A model generated the notes under the pieces. The model was not told where the DNA came from and did no database searches. It was given only the letters and a program-made list of their open reading frames with translations. A stretch of 64,000 nt of DNA from Aureitalea marina (lineage in GTDB: Bacteria > Bacteroidota > Bacteroidia > Flavobacteriales > Flavobacteriaceae), in NCBI RefSeq assembly GCF_002943755.1, contig NZ_MQUB01000001.1, positions 962,501 through 1,026,500 of the forward strand, read 5' to 3'. This document shows positions 1 through 8,646 of the stretch, one piece after another. A program made the position numbers and the translations under genes. The stretch's first letter is position 1. The number at the start of each line of letters is the position of its first letter.

Positions 1-577
1 TATGCTCCAACCACTTTTGAACCATCTCATTTGGGTAGATTGAAGGGTGGGAGATCTGCTCTTTAACCCGTCTCTCCCGGAGGTCGGTCATCAACAGGGA
101 TTTCAGCTCCAGATATAAGTTCTCAGTGTCCTGATAAGGCGAGTTTTCCTGTAGGAATTCGATGGCCAGTTTGGACTTTCCCTTGTAAAACTCCTTTACT
201 TCGAAGAAGGTCAGACCTTCGAATTCATCATCAATGTATTCTTTGAGCCCAGGCATCCACATTTTAGAATTCATCAGTAACTCCACTATACTGCGGAAAT
301 GATGCATCTTTTGCGTCAGTAAGGTGAGCAGATCGCTATTGGTGTCCTGGTTTTGACGGAGACGGCCGATGGTGAAGAGCAAATACAGAACAATGAGTAA
401 ACACAGACCGCCACTGATGGCCATAAATGGACCGCTAGCCAACTGCAACCGCTCTACATATTCCGTATTGGTACCGGAATTGTACCAGAGCAGGAAAAAA
501 ATGGCTATAGTGACTATCCCGCTTATCCCCAATGGGATCAGGGCATAGGAGTGGGATATGAGTGGGGTCTTTCTCAT
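1..577 (-). CDS. Hypothetical two-TM membrane protein, 3' end cut by window edge
   Basis: I do not recognise this protein. Reading the minus strand from the ATG at 577 gives 192 codons without a stop up to the window edge. It starts MRKTPLISHSYALIP, with hydrophobic segments near residues 11-31 and 52-70, then a charged cytosolic-looking region rich in Glu, Lys and Leu with a helical character. There is no signal peptide or known catalytic motif. A candidate Bacteroidota -7 box lies 72 bases upstream of the start. The same-strand ggt gene ends at 829, so the two could be cotranscribed, but the 251-base gap suggests separate transcription. The gap 578-828 shows nothing else but an A-rich tract. 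Confidence 0.7.
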   Translation of the reverse strand, partial: MRKTPLISHSYALIPLGISGIVTIAIFFLLWYNSGTNTEYVERLQLASGPFMAISGGLCLLIVLYLLFTIGRLRQNQDTNSDLLTLLTQKMHHFRSIVELLMNSKMWMPGLKEYIDDEFEGLTFFEVKEFYKGKSKLAIEFLQENSPYQDTENLYLELKSLLMTDLRERRVKEQISHPSIYPNEMVQKWLEH

Positions 578-648
578 GGGAAGGTATAGTAAATACCCAA
601 AAAAAAAAGCAGATCTCGTTAAGTCTGGGCAGAAACATCAAAGTCCTA

Positions 649-656
649 CAAACGTA
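649..656 (-). promoter_or_regulatory. Candidate -7 box (TACGTTTG)
   Basis: On the minus strand this reads TACGTTTG, matching the Bacteroidota -7 consensus TAnnTTTG, and would start a transcript about 65 bases before the ATG at 577. No convincing TTG -33 box is seen at the expected distance, so the call is weak. Confidence 0.3.
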
Positions 657-828
657 CACCCAGACTAGGGCTAACGGGATCTGCTATAGGTATAGCTATA
701 CACCATTAGTTGGATTTAGTTAGTTCCTCAAAATTAGCGATTAATCCTACAAAATGTAGTAAAAAACTTACATTTCGATGTAAGAACAGAAAAGCCCGAT
801 AAACGGTCAAAAAATAAGTTGGAATACG

Positions 829-2544
829 TTAAAATCCGACAGAAGTATCGTCTCCACGTCTGTCTGCTCCACCCTCCAGGCGACCATCCGGTAATACTAG
901 GATTCCATCCACCTTACCGATTACTGGTGAGTTATTCTCGTTGGTTTGGTAACCTTTGGCTCTAAGGGCTTCAAGTACAGCAGGGTCAAAGGAATTGGGT
1001 TCAAACAACACCACGTCTGGCAGCCATTGATGATGAAATCTCGGGGCATTTACGGCTTCTTGCATGGTCATGCCGTGTTCATAGACGTTCAGAACGGTTT
1101 GTAGAACCGACGTGATGATGGTAGATCCACCGGGTGTTCCCACGGTCATCCAAAATTCGCCGTCCTTCTCTACCAGGGTGGGGGTCATGGAACTCAGCAT
1201 ACGCTTACCTGGTGCAATGGAATTGGCTTCTCCGCCAATAAGGCCAAACATATTTGGCTCGCCTGGTTTTGCACTAAAATCGTCCATTTCGTTATTCAAA
1301 AAGAACCCAATGGAATCGGCATACATTTTAGAGCCGTAGGCCCCATTTAGCGTGACTGTGACAGAAACCGCATTACCCTGGGTATCCACTATTGAATAGT
1401 GGGTGGTCTCCATGCTTTCATAGCCGGGGATACTTCCATAATTGATCGAAGAAGAGGGAGTGGCCTGGTCAAAAGAAAATTCGTCCATACGACCGGATAG
1501 ATAGTCGTCCGAGATCAAGGTGTCAATGGGAATATTGACAAAATCAGGGTCGCCCAGATAGAAACTGCGATCGGCGTAGGCACGGCGCTCGGCCTCTACC
1601 ATGAGCTGTATGGCCTGGGTACTGTTGTGACCGTATACTCCGATAGGGTATGGCTCTATCATATTCATGATCTGGGCAAGGCAGACACCACCACTAGAAG
1701 GAGGGGCCATGGAGATAACTCGCAAATCCTTGTAATCAAAGACTACCGGCTCCCGCCAGACTGCTTCGTAAGCTGCCAAATCCTCCATTGTAATAATACC
1801 ACCGTGTCCTTGGACAAAATCCACCAGTTGCCGGGCAGTTTCCCCTTGGTAAAATTCAGACCGACCATTCTCAGCTATTCTTGTCAGTGTTGCTGCTATT
1901 GCAGGATTTTTCAGGGTATCACCTGCCTCATAAACCTGGGTGTAGACAGACCCCTTGCCATTTACTTCTTCAAAGAGGTCCCGATAGTTATCAAATCGTT
2001 GTTTTTGTTTTTCCGTGACTACATAACCCTTTTCCGCTAATCGGATCACCGGGGCCAGTAGTTCCTCCATTGGAAGTGTGCCAAACTTTTCGTGCACCGC
2101 AAACATACCGGCTACACCACCAGGTACCCCTATGGCCATGGAACCCACTTTGCTCATCGCCGTCTGATAGTTACCATCTTCATCCAGGTACATATCTCTA
2201 CTGGCCGCTAATGGCGCTTTCTCCCTATAATCTAAGGCACCTATTTCTCCGTGCTGTGTCCTGTAGACCAGGAAACCACCCCCTCCAATGGATCCTGCGA
2301 AAGGGTAGGCCACAGACAAGGCCATCTCTGTCGCAATCATTGCATCGAAGGCATTTCCTCCCTTTTTCATGATCTCCGAACCAATACGAGATGCTTCTTC
2401 CCGGGCCGAAACCGCCATAGCATTATCCACGATCAAGCCATGAAATATAGGCTTGGTCTCCTGTATATCGACAACGGCTTCCTTTTCTTGTTTACAAGCG
2501 ATCAGAAGGATAGATGCGAAAAGAGCGAGCAATAGATTTTTCAT
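829..2544 (-). CDS. ggt: Gamma-glutamyltransferase, lipoprotein
   Basis: Gamma-glutamyltranspeptidase hydrolyses glutathione and transfers its gamma-glutamyl group; the proenzyme cleaves itself into two subunits. The 571-residue product has a lipoprotein signal (ILLIAC, Cys17), so it is probably anchored in the periplasm or at the surface. The autoprocessing site is visible as ETTHYSIVD with the nucleophile Thr380, matching the start of the small subunit in the family, followed by the SSMTPTLV and GTPGGS stretches. Length is usual for the family. The ATG shares the ATGA overlap with the upstream acpH-like gene (2541-2544), so the two are translationally coupled. Assignment is firm; the physiological substrate is not shown. 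Confidence 0.95.
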   Translation of the reverse strand: MKNLLLALFASILLIACKQEKEAVVDIQETKPIFHGLIVDNAMAVSAREEASRIGSEIMKKGGNAFDAMIATEMALSVAYPFAGSIGGGGFLVYRTQHGEIGALDYREKAPLAASRDMYLDEDGNYQTAMSKVGSMAIGVPGGVAGMFAVHEKFGTLPMEELLAPVIRLAEKGYVVTEKQKQRFDNYRDLFEEVNGKGSVYTQVYEAGDTLKNPAIAATLTRIAENGRSEFYQGETARQLVDFVQGHGGIITMEDLAAYEAVWREPVVFDYKDLRVISMAPPSSGGVCLAQIMNMIEPYPIGVYGHNSTQAIQLMVEAERRAYADRSFYLGDPDFVNIPIDTLISDDYLSGRMDEFSFDQATPSSSINYGSIPGYESMETTHYSIVDTQGNAVSVTVTLNGAYGSKMYADSIGFFLNNEMDDFSAKPGEPNMFGLIGGEANSIAPGKRMLSSMTPTLVEKDGEFWMTVGTPGGSTIITSVLQTVLNVYEHGMTMQEAVNAPRFHHQWLPDVVLFEPNSFDPAVLEALRAKGYQTNENNSPVIGKVDGILVLPDGRLEGGADRRGDDTSVGF

Positions 2545-3125
2545 AGTTGGTCTAATTTGGATTGGGAAAAGATAATTAATTCGTTAAAAAAGAGATCGAA
2601 CTCGGACCCGAATTCCTCGTAGAATTCTTGTAGTTCGTTGACAGACTGTTGCATTCGGCTCTTACCTGCTGTGCGGGAATCCATCTGACCCAATATTTTC
2701 TCTAAACCGGGAATGGTCGCATAACTGAGCAACCAGTTGTCGGCAATCATATAAGGCATCAACCGTTGTATTCGCGGTGTTAACTCGTCATATCTGTGGT
2801 GCAAGAGATCGTAGAATTCCTGCACAAAGTCTTGCAGTGGCTGTTTGTGGTATTCCATCCATCTGGAAGCCAGAAAATGGTCGTAGAACATGTCCACGAT
2901 CACCCCGCTGTAATGACTGTAAGATGCGTGTAGACGAGCCGTACTCTGACGGACTACAGGGTGTGCATCGGTAAAGGTATCTATTGCCCGATGTAATAAT
3001 ATTCCTTTCTGAATTTGTGGGGAGTAATCCTTGTACTTCCTGCCTTTGATGCCGTCCGCCATGAAATTACCCAAGGTAACCAGTTCTTCCTCTCCGGATA
3101 GATAGATATGTGCGAGAAAATTCAC
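2541..3125 (-). CDS. Acyl carrier protein phosphodiesterase family (DUF479/AcpH-like)
   Basis: AcpH-type enzymes remove the 4'-phosphopantetheine group from acyl carrier protein. The 194-residue product starts (M)NFLAHIYLS, the characteristic family N-terminus, and carries GNFMADGIKG and the all-alpha HRAIDTFTDAHP region. I place the start at the GTG at 3125. A longer in-frame reading from 3281 would add 52 residues, run into glmM and the intergenic promoter, and does not fit the family, whose proteins are about 190-200 residues long. It overlaps ggt by four bases. Family assignment is firm; the ACP activity in this phylum is by homology only. Confidence 0.85.
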   Translation of the reverse strand: MNFLAHIYLSGEEELVTLGNFMADGIKGRKYKDYSPQIQKGILLHRAIDTFTDAHPVVRQSTARLHASYSHYSGVIVDMFYDHFLASRWMEYHKQPLQDFVQEFYDLLHHRYDELTPRIQRLMPYMIADNWLLSYATIPGLEKILGQMDSRTAGKSRMQQSVNELQEFYEEFGSEFDLFFNELIIFSQSKLDQL

Positions 3126-3170
3126 GTTGGACAAATTACAAAATCGAGGGTTTTGAAGAAGCAGATAAAT

Positions 3171-3178
3171 TATCTTTG
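3171..3178 (+). promoter_or_regulatory. glmM promoter, -7 box TATCTTTG
   Basis: TATCTTTG matches TAnnTTTG exactly, 17 bases before the glmM ATG. A TTTTG at 3151-3155 could be the -33 box, though the 15-base spacer is short. It lies in the 70-base gap between divergent acpH-like and glmM genes and supports the GTG start chosen for acpH. Confidence 0.6.
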
Positions 3179-3195
3179 CCAAAAATACCCTGAAC

Positions 3196-4584
3196 ATGAC
3201 CTTGATCAAATCCATTTCTGGAATCCGCGGCACCATAGGAGGGTTGCCGGAAGATAATCTAACCCCTATCGATATTGTCAAATATGCCTCTGCTTATGGG
3301 CAATGGATTCGCGAATTCCGCAAAAAAGAGAATTACCGAGTTGTTTTGGGAAGAGATGCTCGAATCTCAGGTGAAATGGTCCACCAGCTAGTGATGCAAA
3401 CCTTGGTAGGAATGGGGATCGACGTGATCGACTTGGGGCTGTCAACCACTCCTACTGTAGAGGTAGCGGTTCAATTGGAAAAGGCCGATGGCGGGATCAT
3501 TTTGACCGCCAGTCATAATCCGAAGCAATGGAACGCACTTAAATTATTGAACCACGAAGGTGAGTTCCTCGATGCCGAAGCAGGTGCCAGTATCCTTGAA
3601 CTGGCAGAGGCAGCCGATTTTGCTTTCAGTGAGGTAGACCACTTGGGTCAGGTAGTGCGTAACCAGGCCTATATAGATATCCATATAGACGAGATACTCG
3701 ATCTGCCGCTGGTAGATGCCGAGGCCATTCGCAAGGCGAAATTCAAGGTGGTGGTAGACGGGGTGAACTCGACAGGTGGAATAGCCGTTCCTCTGCTTTT
3801 AGAGGCTTTAGGGGTACATCCGGTTAAACTATTCTGTGATCCCAACGGGGAATTTCCACATAACCCGGAACCCTTGAAAGAGCATCTGACCGACCTGATG
3901 CGGGAAGTGGTGGAACACCGAGCCGATTTTGGGATCGTAGTGGATCCTGATGTGGATCGCTTGGCCTTTGTGGACGAAAAAGGGGAGATGTTTGGCGAAG
4001 AGTATACCCTGGTAGCGGTGGCCGATTATGTGTTGTCTCAAACCCCTGGGAATACGGTCAGCAATATGTCTTCATCCCGAGCATTGCGAGATGTGACCAA
4101 ACAAAGAGGTGGAGAATATACAGCTAGTGCCGTGGGAGAGGTCAATGTGGTTAAGGCCATGAAAGCGACCAATGCCATCATAGGAGGTGAAGGCAATGGG
4201 GGAATTATCTACCCGGAATTGCACTATGGTCGGGACGCCTTGGCAGGAATTGCATTATTCCTGACCCACCTGGCCAATGAGAAAACCTCAGTTTCCCAAC
4301 TCCGGAAGCGATATCCAGCATATTTTATGAGTAAAAAGAAGATCTCCCTCACGCCAGATCTGGATGTTGACGGTATTTTGGCGGGTATGGCCACTAAGTA
4401 TGCTGATGAAGAGATTAGTACGATAGATGGGGTCAAGATCGATTTCCCGAGCAACTGGGTACACTTGCGAAAATCCAATACCGAACCCATTATCCGGGTC
4501 TACACCGAGGCCGGATCACAAGATGAGGCGGATAAGCTGGCCGATCGTTTTCTTGGAGAGATAGACGCCCTGGCTAAGGGGTAA
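3196..4584 (+). CDS. glmM: Phosphoglucosamine mutase (phosphohexomutase family)
   Basis: GlmM converts glucosamine-6-phosphate to glucosamine-1-phosphate for UDP-GlcNAc, the precursor of peptidoglycan and LPS. The 462-residue cytosolic protein shows the family's four signatures: the active-site loop TASHNP with Ser106, the metal loop DPDVDR (Asp250, 252, 254), the sugar loop GEGNGG and the phosphate loop RKSNTEPIIRVY near the C-terminus. A related phosphomannomutase activity cannot be excluded from sequence alone. The 3' end overlaps the convergent acyltransferase gene by 11 bases (4574-4584). Confidence 0.9.
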   Translation: MTLIKSISGIRGTIGGLPEDNLTPIDIVKYASAYGQWIREFRKKENYRVVLGRDARISGEMVHQLVMQTLVGMGIDVIDLGLSTTPTVEVAVQLEKADGGIILTASHNPKQWNALKLLNHEGEFLDAEAGASILELAEAADFAFSEVDHLGQVVRNQAYIDIHIDEILDLPLVDAEAIRKAKFKVVVDGVNSTGGIAVPLLLEALGVHPVKLFCDPNGEFPHNPEPLKEHLTDLMREVVEHRADFGIVVDPDVDRLAFVDEKGEMFGEEYTLVAVADYVLSQTPGNTVSNMSSSRALRDVTKQRGGEYTASAVGEVNVVKAMKATNAIIGGEGNGGIIYPELHYGRDALAGIALFLTHLANEKTSVSQLRKRYPAYFMSKKKISLTPDLDVDGILAGMATKYADEEISTIDGVKIDFPSNWVHLRKSNTEPIIRVYTEAGSQDEADKLADRFLGEIDALAKG

Positions 4585-5449
4585 GCCGGTGTTTCCAGCG
4601 CTTGTGCGACCACAAATAATAAGCCGGGTCTTCGGCTACCTGTTTTTCGATATTGTCCAGGAATAGTCGGGTGATCTCGTAGTCCGGTAAACTTGCAGGA
4701 TCATCTGAAAGGGGAATGAATCTGGCGGAATAATAGCCTCGCTTTACCTTCTCAATTTGTAAATAGACGCAGGCATGCCCTAATTTCTTGGCCAGTTCCT
4801 CTGTTCCGGTGAAAACAGGTACATCGATACCCATAAAATGGTCCCTATGTTTAAAAGCCCCTAGTTTGGGGGTTTGATCGGACAGGATCAAGGTCATATT
4901 CACTTTGCCATCCTTTTTATCTCTGAAAAGTCTGGGAACAATGTTCTTGTTGGACACGATCTCGGCGCCAAATCGCCCACGGATCTTTCGGACCAAACGG
5001 TCAAAGTAAGGATTGTCCAGTGGTTTATAAACAGCATATCCCTGCTGGGAGATCTGCTTCTGCAAAATGCCACTCCATTCCCAGCTGGCATAGTGAGCAC
5101 ACATCAGCATCACACTTTTATTTTGCTCCGCGTATTGATGGATGAGATCGATGTTCTCAAATTGGAAGCGCTTGGTGCTCTCTTCTTCGCTTATGGTCAG
5201 GTTCTTAATGGTCTCAAAGATCAGATCGCAAAGGTGGGTATAGAATCTGCGGGCGATAATTTTCTTTTGTTCTCGACTTTTATCTGGAAAGACCAGGTCC
5301 AGGTTACCCATAACCACCTTCTTTCGATAGCCAAAAACCCGGTATGCAAGAAAGAAGAGAAAATCAGACTTTAGATACAGCAACCAAAAAGGTAATTTGG
5401 ATGTGACCCACATCAGTGGGTAAAGAACAATATAAATGAGGCGCTGCAT
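4574..5449 (-). CDS. Lipid A biosynthesis acyltransferase family (LpxL/HtrB-like)
   Basis: This inner-membrane acyltransferase family adds secondary acyl chains to lipid A or a related lipid. The 291-residue product has an N-terminal hydrophobic segment, the catalytic HX4E motif HYASWE (His119, Glu124), then a positively charged region and an SDQTPK stretch typical of the family. It ends with WSHKRWKHR, also usual. The acyl donor and acceptor cannot be read from sequence. The gene is convergent with glmM and divergent from the rhomboid gene. Confidence 0.88.
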   Translation of the reverse strand: MQRLIYIVLYPLMWVTSKLPFWLLYLKSDFLFFLAYRVFGYRKKVVMGNLDLVFPDKSREQKKIIARRFYTHLCDLIFETIKNLTISEEESTKRFQFENIDLIHQYAEQNKSVMLMCAHYASWEWSGILQKQISQQGYAVYKPLDNPYFDRLVRKIRGRFGAEIVSNKNIVPRLFRDKKDGKVNMTLILSDQTPKLGAFKHRDHFMGIDVPVFTGTEELAKKLGHACVYLQIEKVKRGYYSARFIPLSDDPASLPDYEITRLFLDNIEKQVAEDPAYYLWSHKRWKHRLTP

Positions 5450-5510
5450 ACGATCTAAAGGACAAAACTACTATTTTTACATCACTATCTTCGCTACTTA
5501 AACGCATTCC

Positions 5511-6161
5511 ATGCAACAAATTCAACCTGTCACCCTCATTATCATTGCGGCCAATGTGATCTTTTCACTAAAAGGGTTCAACGACTACGGATTCTTCGAG
5601 AAATACAAGTTCAATATTGCCGGAATCAGAAGAGGGGAGAACGTACGGATGATCTCCTCCGGATTTCTTCATGTAGACTTCACCCACTTGCTTTTCAATA
5701 TGCTGACCCTCTATTTCTTTGCCAATGTGGTCATCGTCAATGTGGGTGTATTGCGGTTCGCTTTGATCTACCTGGCCAGTTTGCTGGTTGGTAATTTGCT
5801 CTCCTTTTATTTCCACAAGGATGAGTACCATTACAGCGCCGTGGGAGCCAGTGGAGCAGTCACCGGGATACTGTATTCGGCCATCTTGTTCTATCCGGAT
5901 ATGGGCTTGTATCTATTCTTTATTCCAATCCCAATTCCGGCCTGGATCTTTGGCTTATTGTATCTTTTGTATTCGATCTACGGGATGAAGAATCGAGTGG
6001 GGAACATCGGTCACGATGCCCACTTTGGAGGTGCAATAGCGGGATATCTGCTAACCATCTTATTCAATCCTGAACTCTTACAGACCAACCTTTGGATCGT
6101 CCTGGTTTTGGCCGCACCCATCATCTTGTTGTTCTTATTGAGTAAGGCAGGAAAGATCTAG
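5511..6161 (+). CDS. Rhomboid family intramembrane serine protease
   Basis: Rhomboids cleave substrates inside the membrane. The 216-residue protein is almost wholly hydrophobic with about six TM segments. The catalytic pair is visible: Ser114 in GASG and His171 in HDAHFGG, with the second-TM stretch FTHLLFNM supplying the usual HxxxN-like region. A near-consensus -7 box (TATCTTCG, 5486-5493) precedes the ATG by 17 bases. Substrate unknown. Confidence 0.92.
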   Translation: MQQIQPVTLIIIAANVIFSLKGFNDYGFFEKYKFNIAGIRRGENVRMISSGFLHVDFTHLLFNMLTLYFFANVVIVNVGVLRFALIYLASLLVGNLLSFYFHKDEYHYSAVGASGAVTGILYSAILFYPDMGLYLFFIPIPIPAWIFGLLYLLYSIYGMKNRVGNIGHDAHFGGAIAGYLLTILFNPELLQTNLWIVLVLAAPIILLFLLSKAGKI

Positions 6162-6169
6162 AGCGGGTT

Positions 6170-8569
6170 CTATCGACTGGCCAAGAGGGTTTGACGATTG
6201 ATCTTTAGCAGTTGGATCTTTTGATCGTCAGATGGATTTAATTTGTAAACCTGTACCACCTTGGTCTCGTCCACTTTCCCCCAGTTATAATAGGCGGTCA
6301 TTTTGAAATAGGTCGGCGCAGATTTCTTATTGCCTTTATAGCTTAAATTGATCAACCAATCTCCCTCCATAATGTCCTCTATAAAGAATCGCTTACTGGA
6401 AAATCCCGTTCGCTTTTCGGTATTGATCAGCAGTTGGTTGGCTTCCAAGGTGTGTTCAAACACATACGCCCTCCTGTCCGGTGAGACGAATTCCAAATCA
6501 AATTCCGCCTCCGATGTATTCCATTCAAAGACAAAACGAACATCGGTCTGAAAATCCATCAGATCCTCACTTTGGGTTTGGAAAACCTCTTTGATCTGGG
6601 TCTGGTTCTTTCTTCTGAAATAGAGCCATTCCATTTCATCGTATACTAATTCCCCAATTCCCTCTAAACCCGTAGGGTAGCCTTGGTTTATATATCCCAT
6701 ATACATCCTCCAGGCCGGTTTGAACTGCTCTGCCTGTACATAAGCCTGTGCAAGATCCCGATAGGATTGGGCGTATCTGGGCCTTAGACCAAATACCTTT
6801 TTGTACGCTTCGATAGCGTCGAAGTTCATATCCAATGCTTCAAACTGGTAAGCGATGGCCTTTAATCGTTCTGGATTATTTTCTGATTGTAGTTGGGTTC
6901 TGAGTTCAGATACATTCTCCAGAGCCCGAGCAAATTCAGAATTGGCCAATGCGTCATTGTTATAGAAGTTGGAGTTGGCCAGATCAGTATTGAGCACTGC
7001 GGCACCATCCTTGGCCTCAAAGTTACCGGATCGTGTTTGGATCACGATCACACCTCCAGCGGATTGTGGGCCATATCGAGTTAGGGAAGAGATCGATTTT
7101 AGCACCCGGATATCCTTGATGTTTGCTACATCCAAAGGTGGGATTTGTGTCAGTACGACTCCGTCAACCTCCCACAAAGGAGGAGTGTTTGCCTCAATGG
7201 AGCCTGTTCCTCCACGTATCACGACCTCGCCGGTAATCGGATTAACAGTCAAACCCGCCACTTTTCCGGCCATGAAATCCAGCAAATTGACGGAGGCGGG
7301 ATTCAGGTCATCACCATCAATATATCCGCTGTTATATCCGGCTTTCTTCGGATCGAATCTCCCCATTGAGGTGTAGAATTCCCGTTCGGCCTTTTTGGTG
7401 TAACTGGATCGTTCTCCATCTCGGCTTTTCGCTTTTACAACCACTTCATCCAATACATTTTCATTGGCTATCATTTCGAAACTGAGTTCGCTGGTAACAT
7501 CCTCGACGATCAATCTAACGGCCTTGAATCCGACATAACTGAAAACGAGGACCTCCCCAGTTCTCGCTTTGATCTGATAGCGCCCCTTGGCATTAGTAGT
7601 CGTACCGCGGTTGGTATTTTCAACTGTTACATTGACCTCGGGCATGGGGGATTCGGCAAAGGAGATCTCTCCCTTGATCTTCCTGAGCGGACCAGACACA
7701 ACAGCAACAGGATTACTAGCAGAATTCGTTGATTGCATGTCACTGTCGGCACGAACCGCGTCGTCTTGGTAAAAGTTTTGATTTTTTATGCGCTCATTGG
7801 CCCGATCACGCTTTTGTTGAGCAATCGATAAGTTGGCTATGGTCCGGATGTATACAGTCCTGGTATTCCTGAATACGAAAATATCTTCGACCAATTGACT
7901 ATCGGGCAATATTGGAGAGGGTAGTCCATCTACCAGCAATTGACTATCGGGCAATATTGGAGAGGGTAGTCCATCTACCAGCACCCGAACAGGCAGGTCA
8001 CGTATAAAAATTTGATTTTTGATCACGCGCAAGGAAGCAACCTTGCCATTCAATGTTTCGATCAATGGCAATCCATTTTGAACCAATCGACCCGGAATAT
8101 ACCCTGTAGCAAAGCCCGATTTGTAAGGGTTAAGCGTACCGGTCGGCATGGGGAGATCAACATTCAGTACTTCTTCCTCGATGATGGAACTCACCGAATT
8201 TTGCGGTTTTCGGACATCCGCATTGATGATAACTTCCCCTAACTCGTTGGAAACCGGGAACATTTCCAGGTTCAGTTCTTCGGTCACGTCTTCTACGATA
8301 ACAAAAAAGGTCCGGTAACCAATATGACTAAATTGCAAAACCTCACCATTGCGGACCTCCATTGAATATCGGCCATTTTCGTCCGTTTGAGTTCCTCGGC
8401 TTGTTCCTTCCACGCGAATATTCACCTCCGAGAGTGGTTCATTTTCGGTCTGAATCACCCCATATACCTGTTTGATACCGGTATTTGAGTTCTGGGAATG
8501 AAGGGTGGGTAAGAGAAAAAATAAAAAGAGCGACAGCCACATTGGCCGTATAGGTAGAATCTTGTTCAT
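6170..8569 (-). CDS. Envelope protein with two CarboxypepD_reg-like domains and TonB-plug-like segments, no barrel
   Basis: The 799-residue product begins with a signal peptide (MNKILPIRPMWLSLF..., cut near HSQ). It has two copies of a CarboxypepD_reg-like domain, near residues 33-115 and 285-365, each with the pattern GRYxxxxRxGEVLxFSxxG. Each is followed by a segment resembling a TonB-receptor plug (VLVDGLPSPI; GGTGSIEANTPPLWEVDGV ... VIVIQTRSG). A C-terminal part of about 250 residues has TPR-like text (FKPAWRMYMGYINQG) and beta-rich sequence. No 22-strand barrel follows, so it is not a complete TonB-dependent receptor. The ATG at 8569 is preferred to the TTG at 8578. A perfect 45-bp tandem duplication lies inside. 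Function unknown. Confidence 0.75.
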   Translation of the reverse strand: MNKILPIRPMWLSLFLFFLLPTLHSQNSNTGIKQVYGVIQTENEPLSEVNIRVEGTSRGTQTDENGRYSMEVRNGEVLQFSHIGYRTFFVIVEDVTEELNLEMFPVSNELGEVIINADVRKPQNSVSSIIEEEVLNVDLPMPTGTLNPYKSGFATGYIPGRLVQNGLPLIETLNGKVASLRVIKNQIFIRDLPVRVLVDGLPSPILPDSQLLVDGLPSPILPDSQLVEDIFVFRNTRTVYIRTIANLSIAQQKRDRANERIKNQNFYQDDAVRADSDMQSTNSASNPVAVVSGPLRKIKGEISFAESPMPEVNVTVENTNRGTTTNAKGRYQIKARTGEVLVFSYVGFKAVRLIVEDVTSELSFEMIANENVLDEVVVKAKSRDGERSSYTKKAEREFYTSMGRFDPKKAGYNSGYIDGDDLNPASVNLLDFMAGKVAGLTVNPITGEVVIRGGTGSIEANTPPLWEVDGVVLTQIPPLDVANIKDIRVLKSISSLTRYGPQSAGGVIVIQTRSGNFEAKDGAAVLNTDLANSNFYNNDALANSEFARALENVSELRTQLQSENNPERLKAIAYQFEALDMNFDAIEAYKKVFGLRPRYAQSYRDLAQAYVQAEQFKPAWRMYMGYINQGYPTGLEGIGELVYDEMEWLYFRRKNQTQIKEVFQTQSEDLMDFQTDVRFVFEWNTSEAEFDLEFVSPDRRAYVFEHTLEANQLLINTEKRTGFSSKRFFIEDIMEGDWLINLSYKGNKKSAPTYFKMTAYYNWGKVDETKVVQVYKLNPSDDQKIQLLKINRQTLLASR
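7892..7981. repeat. Perfect 45-bp tandem duplication, two copies
   Basis: Copies at 7892-7936 and 7937-7981 are identical. The unit is 15 codons, so the frame is kept and LVDGLPSPILPDSQ is doubled in the first plug-like segment of the surrounding gene. The exact identity suggests a recent event or an assembly artefact. Confidence 0.95.
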
Positions 8570-8646
8570 ATACTCCAATTTTTCCCTTAAGTTAAGGAAT
8601 TAGTTGGAGACTTGATCACTGATTAACGTGCTTTTAAGATTGACTA

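Noticed and set aside
435-659. 74-codon minus-strand reading frame
   Set aside because: It lies mostly over the better-supported frame that starts at 577, has no family pattern and a Phe-rich, irregular composition.
3126-3281. Longer N-terminus of the ACP phosphodiesterase-like gene
   Set aside because: It would overlap glmM and its promoter, and the family N-terminus begins at the GTG at 3125.
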